DNA of 64,000 nucleotides, taken from Hyparrhenia diplandra. Its lineage: Eukaryota > Streptophyta > Magnoliopsida > Poales > Poaceae. This document shows positions 1 to 12,305 of this stretch, piece after piece. The stretch covers positions 50,689-114,688 of the forward strand of contig JADLZK010008582.1 in NCBI GenBank assembly GCA_015847255.1. The letters are read 5' to 3'. Below the pieces are notes generated by a model, which ran no database searches, had not been told where the DNA came from, and worked only from the letters and a program-made list of their open reading frames with translations. Within the stretch, counting starts at the first letter, position 1. Each line of letters begins with the position of its first letter. The position numbers were made by a program, and so were the translations under genes.

Positions 1-2442
1 CTTGTTGGAGAATATGAAGATGAATAATAAGATAAAAGATAGAAGGATGAATCAGTGCACAATCTGTATCTGTCATTCCGATGTCAGGAGGAAAAGAAAT
101 CTTGTTAGCTGCCAAAAAAAGGTAGTAACATGCTACTGTATTTATTAAAAATGGGAAAACAGTGTAGGCAAGAATAGAATAGTACCAGTTTCTTCCCTTG
201 GAACAGAGCAACAGATTCAGCTGTTGAGAAATTCTTTCTGTCTGAAGTGTGAACCTGAACAATACGTTGGCGCAAAAGCATCACATGTTTGCTTGCTGCA
301 TAAATGGGTAGCAAGCCGTTATTTCTCTGATATGAAAACCGGGAGAAATGAAGTGGAAGCAGGATGGAGAGGCGATGAGAAACGAACCTTCAATGTCTTG
401 TCAAAATGTTAGCCACCGCCATGAACAAGCAGGAGCAAGCACTGATTACTTGATCTGAGTTCAAGATAGGTAGCAAGCAAGAGGCATCGATCATAGGAGG
501 AAGATACTAGAAGTCTAGAAGGTCCTAGAAGGCACTAGAACAAAGGATCTGGGTGTCCTGCAAGAGAGTAGTAGTAGAGGAGGAAGAACGGTAGAGGGGA
601 ATACCGCGGAATAATTTGGTTTCTGAGTAATTTGTATATCTTTGCTATGATATATGTGACTCTGCTTGGTTCTGGCGACAGCCAGGGCCCACCTGATAGC
701 TACCATATGCATATAGGTTCGGGTACAAGCGAAGACTCGACTCAGAGTGGCCACTGGGCACTGGGTTGGTGGTCAGTACACTTCATTCAACAGTACGACC
801 AACCAATCTGTCCTAGCACGGTAGGACCCATTTGATCAATTATTAGTATTAGGCTAAGGCATTTTTTTTTATATATATCATTTGCTAAAACTTATATCCC
901 TCATGTCCTACAGAAAAAATCAAATCCTGTCAAAATTACTGTGCATAGATTTTAATTTCTTTCACGCCATTATTTTGTTAGTCTTGGCTAATACTGTATC
1001 CCCCCCACTCAACAAAAATGGTATGGGTTTTTCGTGCTGGTCAAACCTAATTAAATTTATATAAAAATATATTAGCAACATTGGTATCTCGAAATAGGAC
1101 TTATGAAAAAATATATAAAATGAGATACTATTGGCAATACATCATAAATATTAATATTTTCTTATATACATTTAGTTAAAGTTGAGATGTTTGATTTCTT
1201 GGAAAGACAAGAAGTAAGAATAACATTCTTTCTAGGACGCAAGGAGTAGATATCAAAAGAACCAATTTGTCTGTCCTCTCAGGACACAAATTTAGTCGGT
1301 TTCTTTTATGCCCTCCGACTAACCACATGATATAGATTATCGTCCTTACATGTCAGGAGGAATACTGACATCTTGATGTCCATTTGCTTAATTAGGCAAT
1401 TTAACACCAGTGACATATGGGAATTGTTTTTAGGTGACAGATAATTGCATTGGATTTAAGTTTATGACAGTGACATGTAGTAAGGACTTTTTTTTATTCT
1501 TAGGATGAGTAGGAAGACTATATATGCAGCCAGCACTGTCGCTTGGACGAATATTGTGCTTTCCAGATGCCCTACGAAAATGCTGTTACGCCACCTGCCA
1601 CGATGCCTCAAACCGGTAAATCACTCAGCTTTATAATGATTATGCTGTTCCATTTGGTCTCTGGGAGGTATGTTTTTTCTTTGTTTCATTTCATAGAACT
1701 TACTCACTCGGTCTTGTTTTTATCAGTTTAATGTGCTTTGCTGCGTCTCAATGATTCTTATATTCTCAAACTATGTATTAAGCTCCTCCATAAAACTCCT
1801 ACTACTATGCATAATAGCAAAGCTTATGGACATGCAGCATTTTTACAATATTGTTGAAATAAGAGATAGAAGAGTCAGATGAAACTTGAAACAACAGGAA
1901 TAAGCACTTGTGGTGATAACGCTAGCCACCTAGGAGGCAAGAAGGATACTGAGTTTGACAGGAAATCAGTAGGGAGATTCTGTGAGTTGGGATTGGTGGT
2001 ACTCTGGGGACTGGTAGAGCTAACTTCTCTCCTTCGATGAACTTAATTTCGAAAGGATTTCCTTAGCTGGGGTACTTAGGCACCTAATATTCTTGTCCTT
2101 AATTATTATAGTATTGGGTGGATCAAACCCTGTTTACTTGTAACTCTACACAGTTAGGACAGAAGGTTTCAAAATTAACTCTACATTGTTAGAGACGGAA
2201 GGTTTCTAAATTAACTCTACACAGTTAGAATCAAAACTGGGGTCAGGATATGAAGTCTCGACATAATTGATCTCCTGGATCTATGCTTTAGACAGTATTT
2301 GTTTGTTTGCTGCCGTCGGTACTAGGAGTTCCCTGTATCTACCAAATCTTGCATCTATATTGGGTTATTAGCAAATTATTTCTCTTAAAAAGACTTGGAA
2401 TATATATTTTTTGTTAGGTTTGCCTGGAAATGCTGAGCTTTG
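1..2442. other. Intergenic, no gene recognised
   Basis: AT-rich DNA with only short chance reading frames of about 60-80 codons that resemble no family I know. A run of TCTAGAAGG-like short repeats lies near 508-540, and a 35-bp tandem repeat (listed separately) near 2141. I see no convincing transposon ends or RNA gene here. Confidence 0.5.
2141..2245. repeat. Imperfect 35-bp tandem repeat, about three copies
   Basis: The phrase TAACTCTACA followed by a GTTAG core begins at 2141, 2176 and 2212. The first two copies continue with an AGAAGGTTTC-like stretch. The period is 35-36 bp and the third copy is partial. Confidence 0.7.
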
Positions 2443-3374
2443 CTAATTACTTCTGGAGATGCTGATAGCAAAATTGTTCGAGAAATTTGGGCTAGACTCC
2501 TTGATCAGGCACTTACAAAAGGTGGTGTTGCAGAAGCATGTTCTGTGGTGAAAAGAGTAGGCTCGAAACTTGATCCTGCACTGGTCTTCTCTGTTTGCAG
2601 GTAGTCTGTCACGGGCTGTCCGGAATACTTGCACAATGGGGTTGTGTGTATCAAGCATAGTTACCAAAGCGGCAGTGATATTTTCATTAGGATGGAAGTC
2701 TCTGTCCTGACATTCTGCAACAGCAACACGATTTTTTATTTCATTTGCGGTGTCGAAGATATAGAGCTGGCAAAATTGTGGTCTACTTCCATGATCTGGA
2801 AGTAATGTACCAATTTGATGGCAGAGTTGGCCACTTATTTTGAAGACATAAGGGCCATGACCATCATTAATATCATCTATGATTTTAACTCCCATGGATG
2901 TCATGGCAAACATAGAGTTGTACCGATCATGGCAGCGTCGTGTGCGTAAGAAAGGGTTTGTACTCTCTGAAAACCGGGAGGGACCAGCTTCATTGTTTTC
3001 AGATGTAGCAGTTAATGTAGATTGATTCTCCACTGAAGAGGTAAGCAATGGATCACGATTGCGTATAGTATGAAGGTGAGTCTCCCTATCTTGTGGAGAT
3101 CGAGATGTGCCAGTTCCATTGTTTTCGGAATCAGCACGAAGCGGACATCTCTGACGTCGTTTAGGAACGACGGTTTGTGCAACTGCAGGAACATGGTAAA
3201 AAAGGTTTTCAGAAAACATACATGCATTAGAATGTCTGACCATGAGAAAAAATGTAGGTGGGAAGAAAATTTAGAGTGCTTGATCACGTGAGACTTTAGG
3301 TGGCAAGAAAAAAAAAAATTACGCTGATTGGGATCATGCTGATCTAGGAGTTGTCGACTGCGTCTTGTGTCCAT
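2443..3374 (-). pseudogene. Helitron Rep/helicase N-terminal fragment
   Basis: A 266-codon reading frame (3243 to 2443) carries the block typical of the Helitron_like_N region of plant Helitron proteins: a GPYVFKISGQ motif, then a stretch containing LCHQIGTLLPDHG, and QLYIFDTANEIKNR. The upstream frame from a methionine at 3374 (MDTRRSRQLL) resembles the usual start of these proteins, but a frame change is needed between the two parts. The frame ends in unrelated residues, and no Rep HUH motif or PIF1 helicase follows, so this is a 5' fragment and not a working transposase. Family assignment is from recognised motifs only. Confidence 0.7.
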
Positions 3375-3905
3375 GGCATCCTTTCAGATTTGTCTTCGTG
3401 TTCTGACAGACAATGGTAGAAACGATAGTGTGAAGTAGTGTTTGCAGAGGTTAGTTTGCACAGAGGGGAACGATGCAACACGACATTTTTTTTTTTTTTT
3501 ATAGAAGTATTTCTATTCCGTGGCAGACAGCAACAATTGATATTGAATCATATGTAGGGCGAGGAATATACAAAGTTTCAGACACGATCTATGGACCGGA
3601 TTTCTCTTGGCCCGGACAGAGCGGGCCCACGACGATGCCGCCGGTGCGGAGCAGAACTGCCGCGGGCAAAGGCCCCAAGCCCAACGGGTCGACATCAAAT
3701 TTTTTTTCTCGAAAACTTCCCAACTTGCCAAAAAATTATTAGACGAATAAATGAGACCATTTCCAAAAGTTTCAATAAATTCACTCCTATATATATTTTA
3801 CCAAATGTAAATCTGTTTAGAGATTTTATACATATATAAATATAATATACTACAGTCGTCCCTTATATACAAAAAAAAAAAAGGCACAGATGCTCCATTA
3901 AACAC
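3375..3905. other. Intergenic, no gene recognised
   Basis: Contains a long T run near 3487, a short GC-rich patch near 3600-3690 and AT-rich DNA. Short overlapping frames on both strands look like chance. Confidence 0.4.
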
Positions 3906-3907
3906 TA

Positions 3908-4138
3908 CTCCCTCCGTCCCAAAAAAAGTGTCGTTTTAGGTTTTTCGGAGACATCTCGTTTGATCATCCGTCTTATTCAAAATTTGTATAGAAATATTAT
4001 TTATTTTGGTATGACTTATTTATCACTAGAGATACTTTAATAATGATTTATTTATTTTCTATTTTACATAAATTTTTTGAATAAGACGTACGGTCAAATA
4101 CAAAGTTTGACGACACTCTTTTTTGGGGACGGAGGGAG
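3908..4138. mobile_element. Stowaway-type MITE
   Basis: A 231-bp element has near-perfect terminal inverted repeats: CTCCCTCCGTCCC at the left and GGGACGGAGGGAG at the right. It is flanked by TA at 3906-3907 and 4139-4140. Short length, absence of coding capacity, the terminus and the TA target site are diagnostic of Stowaway (Tc1/mariner-derived) MITEs of grasses. Confidence 0.9.
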
Positions 4139-4624
4139 TATCAAGCTAGCTGATCCAAAAGATATTTAAACAAGCTTAATTAATTTGCATGGTTTCGGCC
4201 AACAGTTGATGAGACGACCTAACTTGCTACACAAGCCAAAAAGCTAACTTGCAAATTATTTAAGAAGAACATATGTTTGGGAGTAGCTAGCTACCAACAC
4301 TACGATTCAAGGATGAGAAATTTAAACCATGTTTGGTGGAGCATCGATCGGCTCTTGTTTGTTTTTTTTATACAAAGGATTTGTTTGTTTTTTTTCTACT
4401 CTTAAAATAAGCTATAGAAGCTAATGAAGCTATTTTTTTTTCACTAGCTTCGGCTTCTTCGTGCACCGCGCGTAGTATGAGCCAGAGTTGTTCTAGATAT
4501 GCAATTCTAGGTATGAATACGCACATATACTTGTCTAGATTCGTATCTAGAATTAGTTTCGATCGTTTTGGGACGTGTCAAATGATGCCTTAATTTGATT
4601 CGTATTTTACTGTAGTCGTAGCGC

Positions 4625-5705
4625 GAGGCCTGTCTCCATCCATCCGTCACTAGCTTGGCGTAGGAGTAGGACTTGACGACTAGGATATTATATATATAAT
4701 TAAATAAATCAACGGAGTGCGTGCTACTTGGGATGAATGAAGGATGATTGATAGACAAACCTCTTGATGAGTCGGTTGAGATGGACGGGTGAAAGCAACA
4801 TGTCACTGTATGTTTGTGAGACGACGACTCAACTATGGCCACAGCTAACCATATGTATAATTCTGTACAAACACATCCCGCTGTAACTTAGATCCTCCAT
4901 TTCATACAAAAATATCTAAAGATTTATGTCTTAATGAATGCTTTTAATAATTCAAATAAATTTATAGAAAAATATTGATAATAACTTTTACAACCTCAAA
5001 CTAGTATGTCATGTTTATTTTTGAACAAATATTAATATTGTTTTCCTGTGTAAAGTATTAAATATTTATTTGGCTTCGGCTCGTAAGAGATGCGTCTTTG
5101 TGAGAGAAAGTCTTTGAATTTGGTGGCCGATAGAGATCGTAGTTACTCTAACACTTATGTTTGTTTATATTCATATCAACAAAGATTAAGGTGGTTATAT
5201 TACTTGAGATCTCGATGGCTCTCTTAAAAGTAGTCATTTTTTCTGAATTAATATGAACGTGGCATTATATTATATATAGTGTGGCAAAGGTACGACCTTA
5301 GGATTATTCTTTTAAAATGGCTATGACGCATGCTTTCCCTTTGGTTCACGTCCGACGCTTACGTCACCAAGATGACGATTTACAAATGTATAATGGCCTG
5401 CCGAATGCGTGGCTCTGTGGCTTGACTTTCTAGAATCCATGTAAGTATGTATGATTAGTGAACGTTTATTGAATATAAATGTGTATGAGCATGTACTAAA
5501 TTTATATTGCTCCCTTTATTCCAAATTACAAGCCATTCTAACCTTTTTGAAGATCAAAACACATAAAATCTGAACAAAATTATAAAGAGAATTATAAAAT
5601 ATTTATAAGAGATCAAATATGCGTATATTCTAAAAAAATACAAGTAACAAAGAATTTAATGATACTTAGTTCACAAAAATGTTATTGTTATATATTATAT
5701 ATAAT
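4625..5705 (+). repeat. Segmental duplication, copy 1
   Basis: Aligns with 6373-7835 in the same orientation. Shared landmarks in order are GTCTCCATC, CACTTGGCGTAGGA-like, TGCGTGCTACTTGGGATGA, GAGACGACGACTCAACT, ACAAACACATCCC, CGATGGCTCTCTTAAAAGTA, CACCAAGATGACGATTTACA and CAAAGAATTTAATGATACTT. It is non-coding. The MITEs at 6599 and 6980 in the other copy are absent here. Confidence 0.85.
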
Positions 5706-6372
5706 GATGCCTGCATGAAGCTCATTGAATAACCTGTAAAAAAAATCGACAAATTATATGCCAACTTTTCTTCATAAAATCTGTATTAAAACCGTCAGGT
5801 CTAGGAGCTTTATAGGAAGGTAAGCACTTGACCACTTGGTCAATTTCAGTAGCTTGAGAAGCGAGCCACCAAAAGAGAGAGGTCTCTTTGTTCCTGAAAA
5901 TAATCTCTGAGATTAAACTGAATTGCAGTAAAGTTTGTTGTGCGTAATCTTTCCTTGAAGTAGTTCCAGATGAGTCTTGCCTTTGAGTCATGATCAAAGA
6001 GCTGCAAGTTATTGTCATCAATCAAAGAAGTAATAAGGTCCCTTCTATATTTAACAGTTGCATTTGCATGGAAGAAGTGTGTGCTTGCATCCCCAAGGTA
6101 ACCCATTTTATTTTACCTCTTTGCTTCCAATATGTCTTCTGCTATTTCAGCAAAAGAAATTTGTTTCTAGAATGAGTCTGCAATTCCATTCAATCAGTTG
6201 CATTCATTTGAACCTCTATTGCTAGAAGCACTAACAGTTTCAACATTGGAAACAAATAACTCAGCAAGGGCTGATTGAACTTTCTCAGCTAATTTCTTAC
6301 TCATATCTGATTCGTGGTGATCCTGGTTTGGGCTGGAATTTAACTGAAACCAGCCCATGAACAGAGCTAAGT
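5706..6372 (-). mobile_element. LINE (non-LTR retrotransposon) relic, reverse-transcriptase region
   Basis: Read on the minus strand, the frames contain an MGYLGDASTHFFHANAT block and then a LPSYKAPRPDGFNTDFMKKS block. These are the linker and the start of the reverse transcriptase domain of plant LINEs (compare the family motif KAPGPDGF). Two overlapping frames are needed, so the copy is frameshifted. Neither the endonuclease nor the RT catalytic YADD/FADD block is present. It sits exactly at the junction of the two copies of the segmental duplication. Confidence 0.8.
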
Positions 6373-6598
6373 GAGAGGACTGTCTCCATCTACGTTTCTG
6401 TCACTTGGCGTAGGACTTGACTAGGATACTTAAATGGGAAAATCAACGGACTGCGTGCTACTTGGGATGAAGGATGATTGATGGACAACTAAACGTCTTG
6501 ATGAGTCGATTGAGATGGACGGGTCCGGTGAAAGCAACATGCCACTGTCTATTTGTGAGACGACGACTCAACTGTGGCCACTAAGAACTAACCATATA

Positions 6599-6833
6599 CT
6601 CTCTCTGTCCCTAAATAAGTGTCGTTTACGTTTCCTAAAAAACAACTTTGGTTAATTTTATATCAAATAATATTAATACCTATGATATATAACTAGTATC
6701 ATTGGAAAGATATTTGAATCTAATTTTTTAACAAAATTATTTGAAGATACAAATGTTGCACGTATTTTGTACAAACCGAGTCAAACTTATGGTATGCACA
6801 CCAACGATGACAGTTATTTAGGGACAGAGGGAG
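6599..6833. mobile_element. Stowaway-type MITE, empty site in the sister duplication
   Basis: A 235-bp element with termini CTCTCTCTGTCCCTAAATAA and the complementary TTATTTAGGGACAGAGGGAG, flanked by TA at 6597-6598 and 6834-6835. The duplicated segment at 4849-4880 lacks it, so it inserted after the duplication or was lost from copy 1. Confidence 0.88.
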
Positions 6834-6979
6834 TATGCATGATTCTCGTACAAACACATCCCCTATCACTGTCTCTGTTTTTATAGAAATTTTTGATACG
6901 TCTTCTCTTCCCTTTGTAAAGTTATGATTAAATTTAAAAGCGACACAATAATTTAATTTTTTTCTAAGATAGAGAGGTA

Positions 6980-7242
6980 CTCCCATAGGGATGGTATTAG
7001 AAGTCGATTTTTGGACAAGGTTAAGGTCAAACATCGGGAATATAAATCATCAATAACTTTTAAGTTGTTAAGTTTGTAAATGTAAAAATTATATGAGTAG
7101 ATTTGTCTTAAAAAATACTTTGATAAAAGTATACATATATCACATCTCCATAAATATTTTTATAATAATAAGGGGTCAAAGTTGTGTTTTTGGAGACCGT
7201 ATCGCTGTCCTAAACGACACAATAATACCATCCCGGAGGGAG
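6980..7242. mobile_element. Stowaway-like MITE of the GGTATTAGAAGTCG family
   Basis: A 263-bp element bounded by TA at 6978-6979 and 7243-7244, with left end CTCCCATAGGGATGG and right end ending CCGGAGGGAG. The interior shows the same order of short blocks as the element at 58402-58655 read on the other strand (TTGGTATTAGAAGTCG-like end, TATACATATATCACAT, GGGTCAAAGTTGTGTTTT). Both belong to one family. Confidence 0.85.
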
Positions 7243-7835
7243 TACATATAGCACTTATGTGTGTTTATTATATTATATTCATATATTGACAAAGATTAAG
7301 CCTATATTAATTATTTGAGATCCCGATGGCTCTCTTAAAAGTAGTCTGAACTTTCTGAATTAATATGGACGTGGCATTATATTTAGTGTGCCGCCAAAGG
7401 TACGGCCTTGTTCTTTTAAACTCAGGTTAGGTAGGAGTATTCCTTTTTAAAATGGCTACCATGCATGCTTGCCCTTGGGTTACGTTCGAGGCTTACGTCA
7501 CTAAGATGACGATTTACATATGTATGCCTCTGTGGCTTGACTTTCTAGATTTCACGTAAGCATGTATTATTGCTGAACATGGAAAGCATACTTTTTTATT
7601 CAATATAAATGTGTATAAGCATGCATTTTATATTACTCCATCCATTCCAAATTACAACCCAACCATTCTAATTTTTTCGAGCGCCCAAACACGTCTCAAA
7701 TTTGAACAAATTCTAAAGAGTATTATAAATATTTATATCATCAAATAAATATATGTGTATTCTATGAAAATACAAGTAACAAAGAATTTAATGATACTTG
7801 GTCGGCATAAATGTTATTATTATTATTTTTTCAAA

Positions 7836-8222
7836 CTTGAGATGCTTTCACACTCGAAACGGAACATAAGTTATCTCGATTCGTTTTCATACCTCAACTG
7901 AATGCAAGGGTTGCATCTACATCTTCATTCTTTTTGGAGACCATCAGCTTCACGGTGAAGCATAAGTTTTTTTAATATAAAGTGTGTAAGGAATCGAAGG
8001 TGAGCCACGAACAATCTCTTGTTCTAGAATTTAGAATGTGCTTATAGCAACTGACAAGTGGGCCCACTGATAAAGAGAAGCTTGCAGCCGCATCACTCAA
8101 GTGGTCAGTGACTTTCTTCGGTTCCCTGCCCAACCCCAAGAACCGCTCCAGCCTCCAGTGCACGCCGCCGCCGGCGGCGTCCTTTTCTCCTGCCGCTGGC
8201 CTGCCCTGCCCGCGCCCGCGCG
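7836..8222. other. Upstream region of the F-box/kelch gene
   Basis: AT-rich up to about 7990, then increasingly GC-rich toward the gene at 8689. No separate gene is seen. Short frames on both strands from 7972 are compositional. Confidence 0.4.
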
Positions 8223-8230
8223 ATAAATAT
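8223..8230 (+). promoter_or_regulatory. Possible TATA box of the F-box/kelch gene
   Basis: ATAAATAT follows a CG-rich stretch and lies about 460 bp before the start codon at 8689. The leader may contain an intron, since a polypyrimidine tract ends in TAAATTCAG at 8669, about 20 bp before the ATG. The site is assigned by sequence only. Confidence 0.3.
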
Positions 8231-8688
8231 CTCACAGCTCCTCCTCCTCCTCTTTCTGCACGCACTGTTCAGTTCTCCAGCCCGACAGCTTGTCCTCGTC
8301 TCCAGCGCCGGCAAGAGCTACAGCGCTTCCCCATCCGTAGATGCAGGTCGAGCTCGTCGTCGCGGTGGCCCTGCAAACTGGTTAGCTCTTCCTTCACCTA
8401 CATACATCAATTTAATTGATTTTCCAGCCCGGCAAGCAGCTGGTAGTGGTAGTGGCTCCTCCATTTTGAATTTTGGCCCTTCGTTTCTCCGATTCATCCT
8501 CACCCACACGCAGCCACCCATCGCCGCTCAATCCGTCTCGTCCAGCAAGAGCCCCGTCTCAAATCCTCGATTAAAATCAATGGCTTGCTCCCCCCATAAC
8601 CCCCGGATTTGTATTTTTCGTGACTGGATTTTTTCTCTCTTTCGCATCAATCTTTTTCTGTAAATTCAGGTAGCCAAGAAGACATCAA

Positions 8689-10092
8689 ATGGGGGCGTTC
8701 TTGAGCTCCGCCGCAAGCAAGCACCAGCGGTGGGAGCACGGCGAAGATCCGCGACCAGATTCCTCCAAGAAGATGCGGCTTTCGACGCCTCTCTGCAGCC
8801 ACGGCCACCCGAGGCTGATCCCGGGGCTCCCGGATGAGATCTCTCTGCAGATCCTCGCGAGGATGCCGCGGATGGGGTACCTCAAGGCTAAGATGGTCTC
8901 CCGGAGCTGGAAGACGGCGATAACCGGCGCGGAGCTGTACCGGCTGAGGAAGGAGCTCGGTGTGGCCGAAGAGTGGCTGTACATATTGATGAAGACGGCA
9001 GATGATCAGAAGCTGGTTTGGCACGCTTTCGATCCGGTTAGCAACCAATGGCAGAGGCTGCCACTCATGCCTGGGATCAGTCATAGCAGAGTCAATGGGT
9101 TGGGATTGGGGGATCTGGTGAGCGCTGGCTTAAGTATCTTTGACGCTATCAGAGGCTGGCTTGGTCTCAAGGAATTGTTAGGCAGTATACCATTCTGTGG
9201 CTGTGCTGTCGGTGCTGCTGATGGCTGCCTCTATGTTTTGGGTGGGTTCTCTAGAGCTTCCACGATGAAATGCGTGTGGAGGTATGATCCCTCTGTCAAT
9301 TCATGGCAGGAGGTGAGCCCGATGAGCACCGGGCGTGCCTTCTCCAAGACTAGCCTGTTGAACAACAAGCTGTATGTTGTTGGCGGTGTCAGCAAAGGCA
9401 AGGATGGGTTAGCTCCGCTAAAATCCGCTGAAGTGTTTGACCCGGCAACTGGGGTTTGGGCTGAGGTGCCAGATATGTTATTCTCCAAATCGCAAGCTCT
9501 ACCGATGCCCTTAGCTGATCTACTGAAGCCTATTGCTACCGGAGTGACCTCATACAGAGGGAAGCTATTTGTTCCTCAGAGCCTTTATTCCTGGCCCTTC
9601 GCTGTTGATGTTGGTGGAGAGATCTTTGATCCGGAGACAAATTCATGGGAACAAATGCCTACAGGCATGGGTGAAGGTTGGCCTGCAAGGCAGGCTGGAA
9701 CGAAATTGAGTGTTGTTATAGATGGCAATCTGTATGCCTTGGAGCCAGCAACTTCTTCTGGCAGTGCTAAGATAAAGATGTACGATGCTCAAGAGGATAC
9801 TTGGAAGGTTGCTGTAAACCAGGTACCAGTTGGGGCCTTTGCCGATTCAGACAGTCCTTACTTGCTTGTTGGATTTCTTGGGAAGCTCCATTTGATCATC
9901 AAGGATGTGGGTAGCAAAATCAATGTCATGCAAACGGACTCTCTAGAGCCAATGGAGACGCCAGCCCTTTCGGCTGGCACAACATGCCAAGTCCTAGATG
10001 TCTCCTTGGAGCAGGCAGATGTTTGGAAAGCCATCGCGTCGAAGAGTATCATGGCTGCTGAACTTGTCAGCTGTCAGGTGCTCAGCATTTGA
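8689..10092 (+). CDS. F-box/kelch-repeat protein, At1g22040-like
   Basis: One uninterrupted 467-codon exon. The F-box lies at about residues 42-80 (LIPGLPDEISLQILARMPR, then VSRSWK), the part that binds SKP1 in SCF ubiquitin ligases. Kelch repeats follow from about residue 171, with signature GG pairs (LYVLGG, LYVVGG) and spaced Y/F-D-P-x-x-x-x-W motifs, forming a propeller expected to hold substrates. The start fits the family: Arabidopsis At1g22040 also begins MGAFLS and has similar length. The opening residues MGAFLSS carry a glycine at position 2, so N-myristoylation is possible (inference). The protein likely acts in the cytosol or nucleus as a substrate receptor; the substrate is unknown. 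No frame damage is seen. Confidence 0.93.
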   Translation: MGAFLSSAASKHQRWEHGEDPRPDSSKKMRLSTPLCSHGHPRLIPGLPDEISLQILARMPRMGYLKAKMVSRSWKTAITGAELYRLRKELGVAEEWLYILMKTADDQKLVWHAFDPVSNQWQRLPLMPGISHSRVNGLGLGDLVSAGLSIFDAIRGWLGLKELLGSIPFCGCAVGAADGCLYVLGGFSRASTMKCVWRYDPSVNSWQEVSPMSTGRAFSKTSLLNNKLYVVGGVSKGKDGLAPLKSAEVFDPATGVWAEVPDMLFSKSQALPMPLADLLKPIATGVTSYRGKLFVPQSLYSWPFAVDVGGEIFDPETNSWEQMPTGMGEGWPARQAGTKLSVVIDGNLYALEPATSSGSAKIKMYDAQEDTWKVAVNQVPVGAFADSDSPYLLVGFLGKLHLIIKDVGSKINVMQTDSLEPMETPALSAGTTCQVLDVSLEQADVWKAIASKSIMAAELVSCQVLSI

Positions 10093-12145
10093 ATTTCTCT
10101 GGATATTTGTATAAGTTTGTGCAGTAGATATGTTTCTGCTGCACATCTGATTTGTCAGGCAACTTCTTGTGGTTTCAACCTGAAGAACAGATATAATCTC
10201 CGTCTTCTGCTACAAATCTGATCAGTGTCTTCTGCTACAATTGTGATTAGTGAACTGTACATATGCGTGTGCAATCTGGGTAATTCAGTTTTTGTAATCG
10301 TTTTGTTCTACTCTTATCTATGTATATAACGTTGCATAAAACTGAATAAGGTTGTTGCAGCTTTGTCCAATTCCAAAGGCAACAGTGCTGAGTCAATCAC
10401 TAGAGTAATCTGAACCCTGTTGTAAATTTCAGTTTTCATACCTTTTAGCTTGGTTTCCCCATGTAAAGTGTGTGCAATGATCAACACTGATCCCCTTGAA
10501 GAGACATGCGTTTTGGTCAGTCAACTTGAAATAAAGCATGTTTACTTCCTGACTTGCGTTCAGTCTTGGATCTGTACATATGTTATTTGCTCGCTTTTCG
10601 TTCTTTGGTTCGACATGGCAGCACATAAGAGAGTTCCACCATCAGAACATTCTAATGCAAGAAAATCAGGTATGATCTCTGGATGATATAATATATATTT
10701 TGCCATCTTAGCAGCTAGCAGTACCAGTATGAATCGGATCCATGTTATCATGATGCCTTACCACAAGTTCTTTTTTTCTTTGGTTTCCGGCTTCGTTGGA
10801 GCTGTCGCTGGTAAAAATAAATAAATAAATAAATGTGAGAGTCTTCAGTACAACCATTGTGATCTAGACTTGGCATGTTTTTCTTATTGACTCCTGCTGC
10901 AACTTGTGTGATGTTGATATCTGTCTATCTTTCTTGTCAACAATAACCGCAAACAAGAAAAAATTGTGGAAAGCGTCTCATGGTTATGATGTTAGCAAGT
11001 AGCACAAGTACTCTGGTTACGTGGGCTTGCAGAGGCAGGAATTGCCTTGACTTTCTAAAAGGAGGTTGGAAGTATTATCGTGAAGTCTTGTATCACCTTG
11101 ACGTAATGCGTTTGAGTCTTTAATAAAAACTTCTTTTGTGAGAAAACTAATTTTAAATTTACTTGTATTTTTTTAAAAAAAATCAACTGGCTAGTTATGT
11201 ATATTTCATTTCAATCATAGTTTCACTGTTTAGGTAATTTGAATGTGACTACTGATCAGGGCTGATTACTGGAACCCAAATTCACATGCTTTGGCTTTGC
11301 TCCTTTTCCCATATATGAGCGGGCCTACCCAATTCGCTTGGGACTGAAAGACTTTGCTGTTGTCGTTGCTATGCATAGTAGGAGCTGAGAAGGGTCTAAT
11401 AGTGAGGTATTTGTCTCTAACGTGTGATTTTGTGTTTTATTTCGAATGTTTCACGTGCTATTGATGAAAATAGTCTTTTGCAGAACATTTTCAATATGGT
11501 TAACCTATTGAGGTACTTGTTGATTCTGTTTAGAACTTTTGTTCATTTCAGTTTATAGAATTTACATTTAAATAAGTCAGGTTGCAAAATGCTGCTATAT
11601 AGTGCGTTGTTTCAGATGCTTGCTCTGACTTTTTGGTGCGTGCTTTCATACACATTCTTTTGCAGTTTTGGACTGTGTACATGGCGACATTTTTAATCAA
11701 TCTGAAGTAGCTTGCCATGCTACGAAAACGTTGGTGTGGTGTTCCGCAGACTGGAGTTCAAAAACCCTCTATCTCAACATTTTAAATGCATTATTCTTAC
11801 ATTTACACTAAAATATTGAAATGCTTTTTTTTTGTAAAGTGTTCAATAAGATTTGAAGAAATGTTGAGACCCCTAGGGAATACAGGATTTTTTTTCTATT
11901 TCCTACGTTTTTCTATAAAAAATAAACTAATTTTCCTTTAATAATCTTATAACGTTTCAAAAAAATTTCATGCGTTCCAAAGTGCCTTAAATTTAGTTTT
12001 TGAAATGTTGAGTAGTAGTTCAAAATTTTAATCATAATAAATGTTTTTTACTTTGTTATTTACTTCCAGATTGGTCATCAGGTTTTGGGAATCGTTAAAT
12101 TAGTCACACCAAAGTATAATATGGAAAAAAAAAAAAGATAATATA
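10093..12145. other. 3' flank and intergenic region, no gene recognised
   Basis: The first 250 bases look like the 3' untranslated region of the F-box gene. Beyond that the DNA is AT-rich with an AAAT microsatellite near 10815 and short chance frames. I see no MITE with two clear ends before 12146. Confidence 0.5.
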
Positions 12146-12147
12146 TA

Positions 12148-12300
12148 CTTCCTCTGTTCCAAATTGTAGGTCGTTTTGAATTTTCTAGATGCATTTCTTT
12201 TGTTATGCATTTTAGGCATAGTGTATAACTAGGTGCATAATAAAAATAATGTATCTATAAAAGCAAAAGCCAACTATAATTTTAAAACGGGTAAGACGTA
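12148..12300. mobile_element. Degraded Stowaway-type MITE remnant
   Basis: The left end CTTCCTCTGTTCCAAATTG follows TA at 12146-12147. The interior has CTAGGTGCATAATAAAAA and AAAGCAAAAGCCAAC, as in the better preserved element at 31082-31228. The right end has decayed and no matching GGAGGGAG terminus is left. Confidence 0.6.
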
Positions 12301-12305
12301 ATAAC

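Larger units (their letters stand above)
6373..7835 (+). repeat. Segmental duplication, copy 2
   Basis: Second copy of the 4625-5705 segment, about 380 bp longer, mainly because it received two MITEs (6599-6833 and 6980-7242). The flanks of the 6599 MITE (an ACCATAT core before, ACAAACACATCCC after) are continuous in copy 1 near 4849-4880, which gives an empty-site comparison. Confidence 0.85.
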
